Assembly: GCA_025499625.1 (NCBI GenBank)
Contig: JAFMVD010000005.1
Span: forward strand, 62,001 to 126,000
Length of the DNA: 64,000 bases
Source of the DNA: Carboxylicivirga fragile
Lineage (GTDB): Bacteria; Bacteroidota; Bacteroidia; Bacteroidales; Marinilabiliaceae
Direction of reading: 5' to 3'
Shown in pieces: positions 52,688 through 62,561 of this stretch; position 1 is the stretch's first letter; each line of letters begins with the position of its first letter. The position numbers and the translations under genes were made by a program. A model generated the notes under the pieces. It did no database searches and was not told the DNA's origin. It saw only the letters and a list, made by a program, of their open reading frames with translations.

Positions 52688-54259
52688 ATGGCACAGGAAT
52701 TTGATTTTTTAGTGATTGGCTCTGGCATAGCCGGTTTAAGTTACGCACTCAAAGTAGCTGAATACGGTACTGTTGCTGTGGTAAGTAAGACAGAATTAAA
52801 AGAAACTAACACCGCATATGCGCAAGGGGGTATTGCGTCGGTGATGTACGATCCAGACACTTTCGAAAAGCATATCGAAGACACGCTCATAGCTGGTGAT
52901 GGGGTTTGTAACATTGAAGCGGTTCGTAAAGTAATTACCGAAGCACCAGAGCAAATTAATCAGTTACTAAATTGGGGAACGAGTTTTGACAAGGATAGTG
53001 AGGGGCAATTCGATCTTCATCGCGAAGGCGGTCATTCAGAGCATCGTATTCTACATCATAAAGACAATACGGGTGCTGAAATACAGAGGGCACTTATCTC
53101 CCAGATAAAGAATCATCCATCGATTACGGTGATGGAACATAATTTTGCAGTTGATATTATTACGCAACATCATTTAGGTAAAGTCACTGAGCCCTGGATG
53201 CGCGATATTCAATGTTATGGAGCTTATGTCCTAAATAAGGAAATAGGAAAGGTTGAGACTATTTTGGCCAAAACCACCATGATGTCGACCGGAGGCATTG
53301 GAAGTGTGTATCAAACAACCACCAATCCTTTAATTGCAACGGGCGATGGCATAGCCATGGTATTTAGGGCAAAGGGCATAATCGAAAACATGGAATTTGT
53401 TCAATTTCACCCAACCTCACTTTATAACTTATCTGTGCGCCCATCCTTTTTGATAACTGAAGCGATGCGCGGCTATGGTGGCATTCTTCGTCGAATAAAT
53501 GGGGAAGAGTTTATGCACGATTACGATTCAAGAGGATGTTTAGCCCCTCGTGATATAGTAGCGCGTGCCATCGACAATGAGTTAAAACTAAGGGGTGATG
53601 AATATGTGTATTTGGATGTAAGGCATAAAGATGCTGAAGAAACGAAACAGCATTTTCCAAATATATATAAGAAATGTCTATCCGTAGGAATTGATATCAC
53701 CAAAGACATGATTCCGGTGGTGCCTGCTGCCCACTATTTATGTGGAGGTATTAAGGTTGATTTAAACGGTCGTAGCTCCATTAATAATTTATATGCAACT
53801 GGGGAATGTGCTTCCACTGGCTTACATGGCGCTAATCGTTTGGCAAGTAATTCATTGATTGAAGCACTTGTTTTTTCAGATGCTGCCGCTAAGGATGCCG
53901 TTAAATCAATTGATAAGATTGAGATAAATAAGCGAATTCCTACATGGAACGATGAAGGAACCTCTCACCCCGAGGAAATGATTCTGATAACTCAATCCAA
54001 TAAGGAAGTACAACAGATAATGAGTAAGTATGTGGGTATTGTTCGATCCAATATTCGCTTAGATAGAGCCTATGATCGTTTGGAAGTATTGTACCGCGAA
54101 ACAGAGAGTTTGTTCCAGGGTTCTAAGGTATCTGAGAAAATATGTCATTTAAGGAATAAAATTAATGTTGGTTATTTAATCATAAAAATGGCACGTAAGC
54201 GAAAGGAAAGCAGGGGTTTACATTATACGATTGATTTTCCAGACAAGTTAAAAGATTAA
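52688..54259 (+). CDS. nadB: L-aspartate oxidase
   Basis: The protein has 523 residues. It oxidises aspartate to iminoaspartate, the substrate of NadA, using FAD. The FAD site is VIGSGIAGLSYAL (9-21). AYAQGGIASV, the HREGGHSEHRILHHKDNTG segment, EFVQFHPTSL and GECASTGLHGANRLASNSLIEALVF are all typical of NadB rather than succinate dehydrogenase. nadA is about 48 kb away, so the pathway genes are split. It is divergent from pbpC. Confidence 0.95.
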   Translation: MAQEFDFLVIGSGIAGLSYALKVAEYGTVAVVSKTELKETNTAYAQGGIASVMYDPDTFEKHIEDTLIAGDGVCNIEAVRKVITEAPEQINQLLNWGTSFDKDSEGQFDLHREGGHSEHRILHHKDNTGAEIQRALISQIKNHPSITVMEHNFAVDIITQHHLGKVTEPWMRDIQCYGAYVLNKEIGKVETILAKTTMMSTGGIGSVYQTTTNPLIATGDGIAMVFRAKGIIENMEFVQFHPTSLYNLSVRPSFLITEAMRGYGGILRRINGEEFMHDYDSRGCLAPRDIVARAIDNELKLRGDEYVYLDVRHKDAEETKQHFPNIYKKCLSVGIDITKDMIPVVPAAHYLCGGIKVDLNGRSSINNLYATGECASTGLHGANRLASNSLIEALVFSDAAAKDAVKSIDKIEINKRIPTWNDEGTSHPEEMILITQSNKEVQQIMSKYVGIVRSNIRLDRAYDRLEVLYRETESLFQGSKVSEKICHLRNKINVGYLIIKMARKRKESRGLHYTIDFPDKLKD

Positions 54260-54351
54260 AGTAAACTTCAATAACTTACTCGAGAGACAATAGTTATATT
54301 CGGAATTCAAAATATTTATTACTTTAGCGCCTTTAACCATTGGACGGAAAG

Positions 54352-55614
54352 TTGAAAGTTCTACTAATAAATAAAACCGATATGGGCGGTGGTGCTGCTG
54401 TGGCATCTAATCGCTTGAATAGAGCATTACGCCGAAATGGTGTTGATGCTAAATTGCTGGTTCAAGATTTAGTGCGAGATGAAGAGGGTGTACACGCTGT
54501 TGATCGTGGCTTTATTCATCGTCAAAAAGCATTTGCTCGCTTCGCCTACGAACGTCTGTGTTTCTTACCATATGAGCGCAGTTCTTCTGTACGTTTTGCT
54601 TTTTCACCTGCCAATGTTGGTATAGACATTTCGAACCACCCATTGGTGCAAGAAGCTGATATTATCCATTTGCATTGGGTGAATCAAGGTTTTTTATCCT
54701 TAGAAACATTGGGTAAATTATTCTCTTTAGGAAAACCAATTGTTTGGACTCAGCACGACATGTGGTCGTTTACTGGGGGCTGTCATTATGCAGGAAGCTG
54801 TTTGGAATTTTTAGAATTTTGTTCTTATTGCCCATTTCTTCGTAAGCCTTCTAAGAAAGATTTATCGGCGCAGTTATTTGCACAAAAACGGAAGATATAT
54901 TCCCAGGCTCCCCTCTCAATAGTTGCCTGTAGTAAGTGGCTGAAAGGATTGGCACAAGAAAGTAAATTACTTCGTAAGAAAAATTCTTTTGCCATACCAA
55001 ACCCAATAGATATTGATTTCTATAAACCTTACGATAAGTCTGAAGCGCGTAAACGATTGGGCTTGCCTTTAGATAAGAAACTCATATTATTTGGAGCAGC
55101 CAATGTTAACGATCAGCGAAAAGGCATGCGCTACTTTATTGAAGCCTTGTCTGTTTTGAATGAGAATTTTCCAAAGGCTGCCGAGTCTGCAGAATTAGTT
55201 GTTTTTGGTAAAATGAATAAGGATACCGAAGCAATGTTTCCCTTTAAAACTCATTCGTTTTCGTTTGTATCCGATCCTAAGGTCTTGGTTGATTTGTATA
55301 ATGCTGCTGATATTTATGCTTTGCCATCTTTACAAGATAACTTGCCTAATACCGTTATGGAAGCCATGGCATGCGGAACACCTGTTGTGGGCTTTAGTAT
55401 CGGTGGAGTACCGGAAATGGTGGATCATAAAAAATCTGGTTATTTAGCCGAAGTTAAAAACTCCTTAAGTTTAGCTAATGGGCTTTATGTATCGCTTTTT
55501 GTTGATGATCTTGAGGCATACAGTAAGCAGGCGCGAAAAGATGTTGTAGAAAATTACTCGGAAAAGGTAGTGGCAGATCAATATCTTGAAGTCTATAAGT
55601 CACTTTTAAAATAA
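54352..55614 (+). CDS. Glycosyltransferase family 4
   Basis: The protein has about 420 residues and starts with TTG. The chosen start gives MKVLLINKTDMGGGAA, the usual N-terminus of this group; an in-frame TTG at 54340 would add four residues. No ATG is available nearby. Family marks are HWVNQGFLSLETL, WTQHDMWSFTGGCHYAGSC, and the GT4 donor-site segment near SLQDNLPNTVMEAMACGTPVVG. It probably transfers a sugar in exopolysaccharide or O-antigen synthesis. It precedes a GT2 gene by 5 bp. Confidence 0.9.
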   Translation: MKVLLINKTDMGGGAAVASNRLNRALRRNGVDAKLLVQDLVRDEEGVHAVDRGFIHRQKAFARFAYERLCFLPYERSSSVRFAFSPANVGIDISNHPLVQEADIIHLHWVNQGFLSLETLGKLFSLGKPIVWTQHDMWSFTGGCHYAGSCLEFLEFCSYCPFLRKPSKKDLSAQLFAQKRKIYSQAPLSIVACSKWLKGLAQESKLLRKKNSFAIPNPIDIDFYKPYDKSEARKRLGLPLDKKLILFGAANVNDQRKGMRYFIEALSVLNENFPKAAESAELVVFGKMNKDTEAMFPFKTHSFSFVSDPKVLVDLYNAADIYALPSLQDNLPNTVMEAMACGTPVVGFSIGGVPEMVDHKKSGYLAEVKNSLSLANGLYVSLFVDDLEAYSKQARKDVVENYSEKVVADQYLEVYKSLLK

Positions 55615-55619
55615 CCCTT

Positions 55620-56363
55620 ATGGCTTCAACGGTTTCCATTATTACCATTGTTTACAATGGAAGAGATACGCTTGAAAAGACCATAAAAAGTATCTGTTCT
55701 CAAACTTATAACAACATTGAATACATAATTGTAGATGGTGGGTCTACAGATGGAACAGTTGAGTTGATCAAGCGATATGAATCCTCGATTTCGAAATGGA
55801 TATCGGAACCAGACAAGGGACTTTACGACGCCATGAACAAGGGTATAAAAATGGCTACTGGCGATTATTTATGGTTCATCAATTCGGGTGATGAGGTATT
55901 TGCGCCAGATACTTTGAGTCAACTCTTTGATCAAAATCCAACAGCCGATATTTATTATGGCGATACGGTTATGATAGACTCTTTAGGTCAATTGATAGGA
56001 GAGCGTCGCTTGCAACCGCCTAAGCAATTGTCATGGACCGATTTTAAAAATGGGATGTTAGTAAGCCATCAATCCATACTTATAGCACGAAATATTGCTT
56101 CACTTTATAATACCAAATATACATTTTCGGCAGATTTTGAATGGTGCCTTGTTGCTCTGAAAAAAGCAAAGACAGTGGTTAACACTGAACTTGTTCTATC
56201 CCGCTTTCTGGATGGTGGATTAACCAAACAGAATATCGTTCCTGGTTTGAAGGAGCGCTTTCGGATTATGGTTAATTATTTCGGATTATTTTCAACCCTG
56301 TGGCATCATATTCCTATAAGCTTTCGGTTTGTGTTGTATGTAATCAGAAATAAGCGGTTTTAG
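55620..56363 (+). CDS. Glycosyltransferase family 2
   Basis: The protein has 247 residues with the GT-A fold. VSIITIVYNGRDTLEKTIKS opens the nucleotide-binding site, with IVDGGSTDGT, then ISEPDKGLYDAMNKGI and a FINSGDEVF segment, typical of the WbbD/WcaA-like group. The donor and acceptor are unknown. It follows the GT4 gene by 5 bp, and the two probably act on the same glycan. The acyltransferase pair at 57.5-59.8 kb, on the other strand, may modify the same product. Confidence 0.9.
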   Translation: MASTVSIITIVYNGRDTLEKTIKSICSQTYNNIEYIIVDGGSTDGTVELIKRYESSISKWISEPDKGLYDAMNKGIKMATGDYLWFINSGDEVFAPDTLSQLFDQNPTADIYYGDTVMIDSLGQLIGERRLQPPKQLSWTDFKNGMLVSHQSILIARNIASLYNTKYTFSADFEWCLVALKKAKTVVNTELVLSRFLDGGLTKQNIVPGLKERFRIMVNYFGLFSTLWHHIPISFRFVLYVIRNKRF

Positions 56364-56376
56364 AGAGATGTTTTTT

Positions 56377-57432
56377 TTATAAGTGGTTTTTTATTTTCTC
56401 CCTAAATTCCTTCAATATTTTTTCGGTTTCATCCCAGGCAATACACTCATCCGTAACCGAAACGCCATATTGTAATTGACTTAAATCAGCAGGGATTTTT
56501 TGAGCACCAAAGTTGAGGTTACTTTCAATCATCACACCCATAATCGATTTGTTGCCAGCAGCAATTTGTTGTGCAATATCATCCAAAACAAGTTTTTGAT
56601 TTTCGGCCTTTTTGCTACTGTTGGCATGGCTACAGTCAATCATCATGCGTGGATCAAGACCTTCTTTTTCTAGCTCTTTTGTGTATTCGCTAATGTATTT
56701 TTCCGAATAATTTGGTTCGGTGCCGCCACGCAATATAATGTGCGAATTAGGATTGCCATTGGTTTTAACAACAGCTACATTTCCGTCGGGATCGATACTT
56801 ACAAAATTATGTGGAGAGGCTACCGAAACACGTGCATTTATGGCAATGTCGATACTGCCTTTGGTACCATTCTTAAAGCCAACGACCGATGATAATCCGC
56901 TGGCCATGTTTCGATGACTTTGTGATTCTGTGGTGCGTGCTCCAATGGCCGTCCACGAGAATAAATCCTGTATGTACTGAGGCGTAACAATATCCAAAGC
57001 TTCGCCTGCTGTAGGTAAGCCTAAATCGGCAATGTAGCAAAGTAATTCGCGCGAGAGTTTCAAACCGTCTTCAATGGCGCAGCTATCATTCAAATATGGG
57101 TCATTGACAAAACCTTGCCATCCAACCGTTGTTCGTGGTTTCTCGAAATATACCCGCATTACCAAATAGAGTGTATCATCTAACTCATCAGCCAAGGCTT
57201 TTAGTTTGTGAGCGTATTCTTTGGCCGATTCCATGTTGTGAATGGAACAGGGGCCAACTACAACCAATATGCGCTTATCTTCTTTGTTTAAGATGTTTTT
57301 AACCGTTTGCTGCCCCTCTTGAACCGTATTAATAATCTTCTCGGTGAGTGGGTAGAGTTTCTTCAATGCCGATGGTTTAATAATGGCCTGTTCTGCATTA
57401 ATATTTATATTCTCTATACGCTTATCGGTCAT
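56377..57432 (-). CDS. 3-deoxy-7-phosphoheptulonate synthase (DAHP synthase, AroG type)
   Basis: The protein has 351 residues, the length of type I-alpha enzymes such as AroF, AroG and AroH. It condenses PEP and erythrose 4-phosphate at the start of the shikimate pathway. Visible motifs are VVVGPCSIHN (about 55-64), MRVYFEKPRTTVGW, the GARTTESQSHR segment, ILRGG and MIDCSHANSSK. Regulation by an aromatic amino acid is likely for this type, but which one cannot be read. It converges on the GT2 gene and has its own -7 box. Confidence 0.94.
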   Translation of the reverse strand: MTDKRIENININAEQAIIKPSALKKLYPLTEKIINTVQEGQQTVKNILNKEDKRILVVVGPCSIHNMESAKEYAHKLKALADELDDTLYLVMRVYFEKPRTTVGWQGFVNDPYLNDSCAIEDGLKLSRELLCYIADLGLPTAGEALDIVTPQYIQDLFSWTAIGARTTESQSHRNMASGLSSVVGFKNGTKGSIDIAINARVSVASPHNFVSIDPDGNVAVVKTNGNPNSHIILRGGTEPNYSEKYISEYTKELEKEGLDPRMMIDCSHANSSKKAENQKLVLDDIAQQIAAGNKSIMGVMIESNLNFGAQKIPADLSQLQYGVSVTDECIAWDETEKILKEFREKIKNHL

Positions 57433-57461
57433 GGTGTTTTGCTGTTTTCATAAATGAAGCC

Positions 57462-57469
57462 CAAAGTTA
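57462..57469 (-). promoter_or_regulatory. -7 box of the DAHP synthase promoter
   Basis: TAACTTTG on the minus strand matches TAnnTTTG, 30 bp upstream of the ATG. Confidence 0.5.
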
Positions 57470-57508
57470 AAAGAAAAAACTGCATATGCATATACGAATT
57501 GATATTCC

Positions 57509-58339
57509 CTAATTAAGCACCTTTTGTTTGAATTGACTCATCATTCTTTCCGGATCTTTTAAATGAATACCATCAACAAACAGTGTGCTATCTACATAGG
57601 TGATGGTAGCAAAGTATTTCTGAAATTTAGTTTCAAGATTGGTTTCAGATATGGTGCTTAAATCTAGTTGTTTAAGTAGTTCTCTCTTGGCAATATTTAT
57701 AGGAGGAGAAATTAGCTTCAATTGGCAATTGTGCTGATTTGCAAGGGTTTTAATTCGACTGAGATAATCAATGGCGATTGGTGATAAAAATGTGTTATTT
57801 GGTGAACTATCTAGTTCAAATTTTGGCGCCCAGCTTGTGGCTTTGATGTGCGGAAGTTGATGAAATTGATGGTAAGGTATTTTGGCTATTTGTTCTCGAA
57901 CGGTTGCTGAGTAGTAGGGACTATTTTGCTCGTTATCAAATGGCTTTAAGAAATAATGATAGGTAAATTCCTGATCCAGATTATCCTTAAATGAAAATGG
58001 AGTATACAAAAGTATTACTTCATCAATTTGATTACCAGCCTTCAAATAATTATTTAGCAAAAGGTATTGACCAATTAAGCCAATAGCTTGATTGGTAGCC
58101 AGCGAATTGATGCTATCCGATGAAGAATTGACTGGAAAAAACTGTCGTCCCACGCTATCACCTAAAATTAAAGTTTTCGCCTTGCTTTTAACTTTGCTCT
58201 TTTTTATGGCTTCATAAATGTATTTTCCAGGGTAATTGAATAGGTATACCTCAGTATAAATCAAAAAAGCGCATGTTGCTTCAACAAATGCAATGGCTAA
58301 AAGGCTAAATAAAATGATATGTCGAATAAACTTCTTCAT
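57509..58339 (-). CDS. Membrane-anchored SGNH-hydrolase-like protein, MBOAT partner
   Basis: The protein has 276 residues with an N-terminal membrane helix (about 8-30). An SGNH-like block I is seen as TLILGDSVGRQFF (serine in GDS), and a block V-like DGIHL near the C-terminus supplies Asp and His. The gene starts at the base after the MBOAT stop, and such pairs perform O-acetylation of exported glycans (as AlgI with AlgJ/AlgX). The protein probably completes acyl transfer in the periplasm. Family assignment is by these motifs and context. Confidence 0.75.
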   Translation of the reverse strand: MKKFIRHIILFSLLAIAFVEATCAFLIYTEVYLFNYPGKYIYEAIKKSKVKSKAKTLILGDSVGRQFFPVNSSSDSINSLATNQAIGLIGQYLLLNNYLKAGNQIDEVILLYTPFSFKDNLDQEFTYHYFLKPFDNEQNSPYYSATVREQIAKIPYHQFHQLPHIKATSWAPKFELDSSPNNTFLSPIAIDYLSRIKTLANQHNCQLKLISPPINIAKRELLKQLDLSTISETNLETKFQKYFATITYVDSTLFVDGIHLKDPERMMSQFKQKVLN

Positions 58340-59788
58340 TTAGAATTGAAAGTAAATAAATTCCTGGGTACTGCCTTTAAACCAATAAATAACAAATACT
58401 AAAATTAAATAGAAACACCACCTAAGGGGCTTAGATTTTATGAAGTCTATTCTCTCGAGGCCATATTGTCCTCGTCGACCTATCCATTCAATTATTAGTA
58501 AGAACAATACAAGCAAAAGCGTACTAAAAGCATGAATACGATCTGGAAAATCCGGGACGCTAATAAGAGACATGGAAAATATTCCTGATAAATAATCGCA
58601 GGCATGTGCTAAACTATCAGCTCGAAATACAACCCAAGCTATTACCGTTAACGAAAAGGTTAAGAGCATACCGATGAGTTCTTTAAAGTTTGGCAACAAT
58701 GAATTTTGGGCGATAATATTCGTGTTTACTTTATTTCGTTTGAGGAGTAAGAGCGGCAAAAAGTATAGTGCATTAATTGCTCCCCAAACTATAAATGTCC
58801 AGTTGGCACCATGCCATAATCCGCTGAAGATAAAAATGATGAATACATTCTTAATTTGATTCAGGATAGTCCCTCTACTGCCTCCTAATGGGATGTAGAG
58901 ATAATCGCGAAACCATGTAGATAAAGATATGTGCCAGCGTCTCCAGAACTCGGCCATATCCCTTGAAAAGTAGGGGAAGGCAAAGTTCTGTTTTAAGTTG
59001 AACCCGAATAAGCGTGCTGTTCCTATTGCTATGTCGGAGTAGCCAGAGAAATCTCCATAAATTTGAAAGGTGAAAAATAGAGCTCCAAGCGCAAGAGTAC
59101 TTCCGGAATATTGAGCAGAATTGTTGAAAATCAGGTTGGCATATTCAGCACAGTTATCGGCAATAACCATTTTTTTTAACAAGCCCCAAAGTATTTGTCG
59201 CAGGCCATTAACTGCTTGAGAATAATCAAATCTACGAGGTGTAAAAAACTGAGGCAATAAGTTACTTGCTCGCTCAATTGGCCCTGCAACTAATTGCGGA
59301 AAAAAGCTTACAAAGGCAGAAAAAGCAATAAAATCCCTTGTCGGCTCTATCTTCCTCTTATAAACATCAATAGTATAACTTAAGGTTTGAAAGGTGTAAA
59401 AACTAATACCGACAGGAAGAATGATATTTAAAGTATTGCCCGAAATCTGCTGGTCAAAAAACTTGAATGATTCAATAAAGTTATCAAGAAAGAAGTTGTA
59501 GTATTTGAAAAAGCCAAGAAAACCTAAATTGACAGTAATACTGGTCCATAAGAGCAGTTGACGTTCTAGCTTCTTTTTTTCTCTACTAAGAGCAAGTCCA
59601 ACACTATAATCAACAATAGTACTGAAGATTATAAGGGAAAGAAAACGCCAATCCCAACAGCTATAAAAATAATAGCTAGCAACAACGATGAAAGCATTTT
59701 GAAGCTTATTTCCAGATTTCTGCAATAACCAATAGAGCGAAAAGGCTATTGGTAGAAATATTGCAAAATCAATGGAATTAAAAAGCAT
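58340..59788 (-). CDS. MBOAT family O-acyltransferase (AlgI-like)
   Basis: The protein has 482 residues and about 10-12 membrane helices. Hallmarks are the FWRRWHISLSTWFRDYLYIPLGGSR segment and the conserved histidine in FSGLWHGANWTFIVWGA. AlgI-type proteins move acyl groups from cytoplasmic donors across the membrane onto polysaccharides. It is followed immediately by an SGNH-like gene, as expected for an acetylation pair. The acceptor is unknown; the two glycosyltransferases at 54.3-56.4 kb are candidates for making it. Confidence 0.93.
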   Translation of the reverse strand: MLFNSIDFAIFLPIAFSLYWLLQKSGNKLQNAFIVVASYYFYSCWDWRFLSLIIFSTIVDYSVGLALSREKKKLERQLLLWTSITVNLGFLGFFKYYNFFLDNFIESFKFFDQQISGNTLNIILPVGISFYTFQTLSYTIDVYKRKIEPTRDFIAFSAFVSFFPQLVAGPIERASNLLPQFFTPRRFDYSQAVNGLRQILWGLLKKMVIADNCAEYANLIFNNSAQYSGSTLALGALFFTFQIYGDFSGYSDIAIGTARLFGFNLKQNFAFPYFSRDMAEFWRRWHISLSTWFRDYLYIPLGGSRGTILNQIKNVFIIFIFSGLWHGANWTFIVWGAINALYFLPLLLLKRNKVNTNIIAQNSLLPNFKELIGMLLTFSLTVIAWVVFRADSLAHACDYLSGIFSMSLISVPDFPDRIHAFSTLLLVLFLLIIEWIGRRGQYGLERIDFIKSKPLRWCFYLILVFVIYWFKGSTQEFIYFQF

Positions 59789-59849
59789 AGGGTTTAGAGC
59801 TATGGTTTACTTGCTAAAATACAGAAGCTTTTGGAATTTTTATCATACT

Positions 59850-59890
59850 TCAATAAAAAACAAAACCTGTGAGACGTATCCCACAGGTTT
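59850..59890 (-). terminator. Intrinsic terminator downstream of ilvE
   Basis: AAACCTGTG (59863-59871) and CACAGGTTT (59882-59890) form a 9-bp stem. On the minus strand it is followed by a T-rich tract. Confidence 0.7.
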
Positions 59891-59917
59891 ATATATTTCA
59901 AGATTCTCGAATCTTCT

Positions 59918-60937
59918 TTACTCTATAACAGTAACCCAACCGTGTGTATCTGGTTCGTCACCGTACTGAATAGCTCTTAGTTTATTGTAAAGCTTTTCAG
60001 AAATTTCACCAGCTTTACCATTAGTGCTGAAAATGTATGATTTACCCTCATCCACATCATCAATTTTACCGATAGGGCTGATCACCGCAGCTGTGCCACA
60101 AGCACCGGCTTCCTCAAAGGTACCTAGCTCTTCCAAAGGAATTGGGCGACGCTCAGTCGTCATTCCCATATCTTCAGCTAATTGAATTAAACTCTTATTA
60201 GTGATTGATGGTAATATAGAATCCGATTTTGGCGTAACGTAGGTATTGTTTTTAATACCGAAGAAGTTAGCAGGGCCACATTCGTCGATGTATTTCTTTT
60301 CCTTACTATCTAAGAAAAGAACTGCTGAATATCCTTTTGAATGCGCTTCGTCGCCCGGACGTAAGCTAGCCGCATAGTTACCACCAACCTTAATATGTCC
60401 CGTTCCAAGTGGAGCAGCACGGTCGTATTTGCGTGAAATCATCATGTCGGTTGGTTTAAATCCTTCTTTGAAATAAGGACCAACTGGCATAACAAACACC
60501 ATAAATAAATACTCATCAGTTGGAGAAACACCAATTTTAGCACCGGTACCAACTAACAATGGACGAATATATAATGAAGCACCAGAATCGTAAGGTGGTA
60601 CAAATCGTTTGTTGAGTTCAACAGCTTTGACAACAGCATCAACAAAGATTTTTTCCGGAACAGTGGCCATCATAGTACCAACTGCTGAGTTATGCATTCT
60701 TTTTGCATTTTCTTCAACGCGGAAAAGGCGTGTCTTATCATCTTTACCCTTAAAAGCTTTTAAGCCTTCAAAAGCTTCCTGTCCATAATGTAAACCAGTA
60801 GCCGCCATGTGAATGCTAATCTGATCAGATGAACTAGTTTCTAATTCACCCCATTTGCCATCGCGGTAGTAACACCTAACATTGTAATCGGCTTTCATGT
60901 AGCTAAAAGACAAATTACTCCAATCGATATTATTCAT
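59918..60937 (-). CDS. ilvE: Branched-chain amino acid aminotransferase
   Basis: The protein has 339 residues, PLP class IV fold. It interconverts Leu, Ile and Val with their 2-oxo acids. The PLP lysine lies in TGHIKVGGNYAAS; the arginine and glycine motifs RPLLVGTGAKIGV and KYIDECGPANFFGI and the final EEAGACGTAAVISPIG match the eukaryote-like BCAT group common in the phylum. No other ilv or leu genes are nearby. A terminator follows it. Confidence 0.95.
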   Translation of the reverse strand: MNNIDWSNLSFSYMKADYNVRCYYRDGKWGELETSSSDQISIHMAATGLHYGQEAFEGLKAFKGKDDKTRLFRVEENAKRMHNSAVGTMMATVPEKIFVDAVVKAVELNKRFVPPYDSGASLYIRPLLVGTGAKIGVSPTDEYLFMVFVMPVGPYFKEGFKPTDMMISRKYDRAAPLGTGHIKVGGNYAASLRPGDEAHSKGYSAVLFLDSKEKKYIDECGPANFFGIKNNTYVTPKSDSILPSITNKSLIQLAEDMGMTTERRPIPLEELGTFEEAGACGTAAVISPIGKIDDVDEGKSYIFSTNGKAGEISEKLYNKLRAIQYGDEPDTHGWVTVIE

Positions 60938-61046
60938 TTCTATGACTTTTTAAAAACGTAGTGTGACTCAAATTTTTCATAAAGGTACAATAAAGTACTT
61001 ACAATTTACATGATTTAATTCAAGTCAAACGTTGATTTGTCTATGC

Positions 61047-61808
61047 CTATTTGAAAAACAGAAGGATAGCCGATAACAATATGACAGCGAAAATAAAGTA
61101 GCGGTATTGTTTATCAGGTATTAGCTTAACAATTCGTTTTCCGATTAGGGCGCCTACAAACAAAACAGGGAACATAACAATGTTTAACTGAATGGTTTTT
61201 AAATCAATGGTTTGCCAACTTAGTACATGAAACGGCACTTTGAAGCAATTTAGAAAAAGGTAGAACCAAGCTCCCGTACCAATGTAACTTTCTTTGGGCA
61301 AGCGCATCGATAATAAATAGAGATTAAAGATGGGACCAGCCGCATTGCCCATCATTGTGGCAAATCCACCCATCAAGCCAAGCGATCCACTAAAAACAGG
61401 ATGTGAAGTCAGGTTAATTTTGCTTTTTCGAAACTCGTTGTAAAGCAATAATACCAAACACACTAAAATGGCAATGGCTATAGCATGTTTGAATTGTTGG
61501 TCGTTTATCTGATTTCCCACATAGACCGCTATTAAAATTCCGATTACAGCCCATGGGATGAGCTTAATGATGTATTTAATTTTGCCACTCTTAAAATAAA
61601 AGGAAAGTGCAAGCGCATCGCCCATAATTAGAAATGGAAGAAGTATACCTACTGAAGCTTTGCCGCCATAAAGATAGGCGAGAAGAGGTATCGATACCAT
61701 ACCTAAACCTTTCAATCCGCTTTTAGAAACACCTATTAGAAATGCACAAAACAAAGTGATTAACCATGTGTTCCATGAAGTATTTAAAGGATTAAGTAAT
61801 TCTGTCAT
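61047..61808 (-). CDS. TauE/SafE family sulfite exporter-like permease
   Basis: The protein has 253 residues with seven or eight membrane helices. The family pattern is visible: FLIGVSKSGLKGLGMVSIPLLAYLYGGK at the first inverted repeat and GGFATMMGNAAGPIFNLYLLSM at the second. Members export sulfite, sulfoacetate or other organosulfur anions, or are linked to sulfur metabolism; the substrate here is unknown. It is a single gene between ilvE and the tatD-like gene. Confidence 0.88.
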   Translation of the reverse strand: MTELLNPLNTSWNTWLITLFCAFLIGVSKSGLKGLGMVSIPLLAYLYGGKASVGILLPFLIMGDALALSFYFKSGKIKYIIKLIPWAVIGILIAVYVGNQINDQQFKHAIAIAILVCLVLLLYNEFRKSKINLTSHPVFSGSLGLMGGFATMMGNAAGPIFNLYLLSMRLPKESYIGTGAWFYLFLNCFKVPFHVLSWQTIDLKTIQLNIVMFPVLFVGALIGKRIVKLIPDKQYRYFIFAVILLSAILLFFK

Positions 61809-61863
61809 TCAACTAAAATACGCAGAATGAATGGCTATTACCAGATTCAACTATTAATTAATC

Positions 61864-62535
61864 TCAAATTGAATTAAATAAAAACTTAAAGTTATCATTT
61901 GTAATAGATAATAAATCATTGATTTGTATTCCTAAAATATGAGCTGCTTTTGTATAAATGTTTTCAATGGATTCAGTTGAATCATCTGTTTCAAAAAACA
62001 GGCGATCACTTGGTGTGTGGAGTAAGCTTTTTGCGGCTTTCGATTTAGAATTTAATATACTTGGCCCATAGGAAAAATAGAAACCGTGATTGGTAGCTTG
62101 TTTCATTATTTCCACCGAAGCATTAAAGCCATGAAATATCCATGCTTGTTTCGGTTTTAATTCTTTCCTTAAAGTAATAATTTCGTTGTAGTATCTAACA
62201 CAGTGTAATATTAGAGGTTTATGTAACTCCTCAGATAACTCAATATGCTTGTGAAGCAGGTCTAATTGTTGCTCGTAAGTACCACAACGTACTTTATCTA
62301 AACCCGTTTCTCCAATGGCAATAAACTGCTTGTTTTTAGCATGTTTATTGAGTCTATCTAATGCAATATTATTATCACTTGCATGCCATGGGTGAATGCC
62401 CAATGAACAGTATTCAGGCAGTGCATTGGGCAAAGTATTGGAAAGCTCAATATTAACAATTTCAGTAAGGTTATCAATGCCTGTGGGGCGATGCGTATGT
62501 AGATTAATGTATCTATGTGGCATCTTACTATTCAT
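61864..62535 (-). CDS. TatD family metal-dependent hydrolase
   Basis: The protein has 223 residues, shorter than E. coli TatD (about 260). The metal motif is INLHTHRPTG (HTH, 13-15). GIHPWH, AIGETGLDK, HKPLILHCVRYYNE and FFETDDSTE carry the other family ligands. TatD-type proteins are Mg-dependent DNases or deacylases of unclear in vivo role. It follows the GIN-domain gene by 26 bp, so it may be the last gene of that minus-strand operon. Confidence 0.87.
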   Translation of the reverse strand: MNSKMPHRYINLHTHRPTGIDNLTEIVNIELSNTLPNALPEYCSLGIHPWHASDNNIALDRLNKHAKNKQFIAIGETGLDKVRCGTYEQQLDLLHKHIELSEELHKPLILHCVRYYNEIITLRKELKPKQAWIFHGFNASVEIMKQATNHGFYFSYGPSILNSKSKAAKSLLHTPSDRLFFETDDSTESIENIYTKAAHILGIQINDLLSITNDNFKFLFNSI

Positions 62536-62561
62536 TTAAATTAAAGATTAAAGAAAAATTA

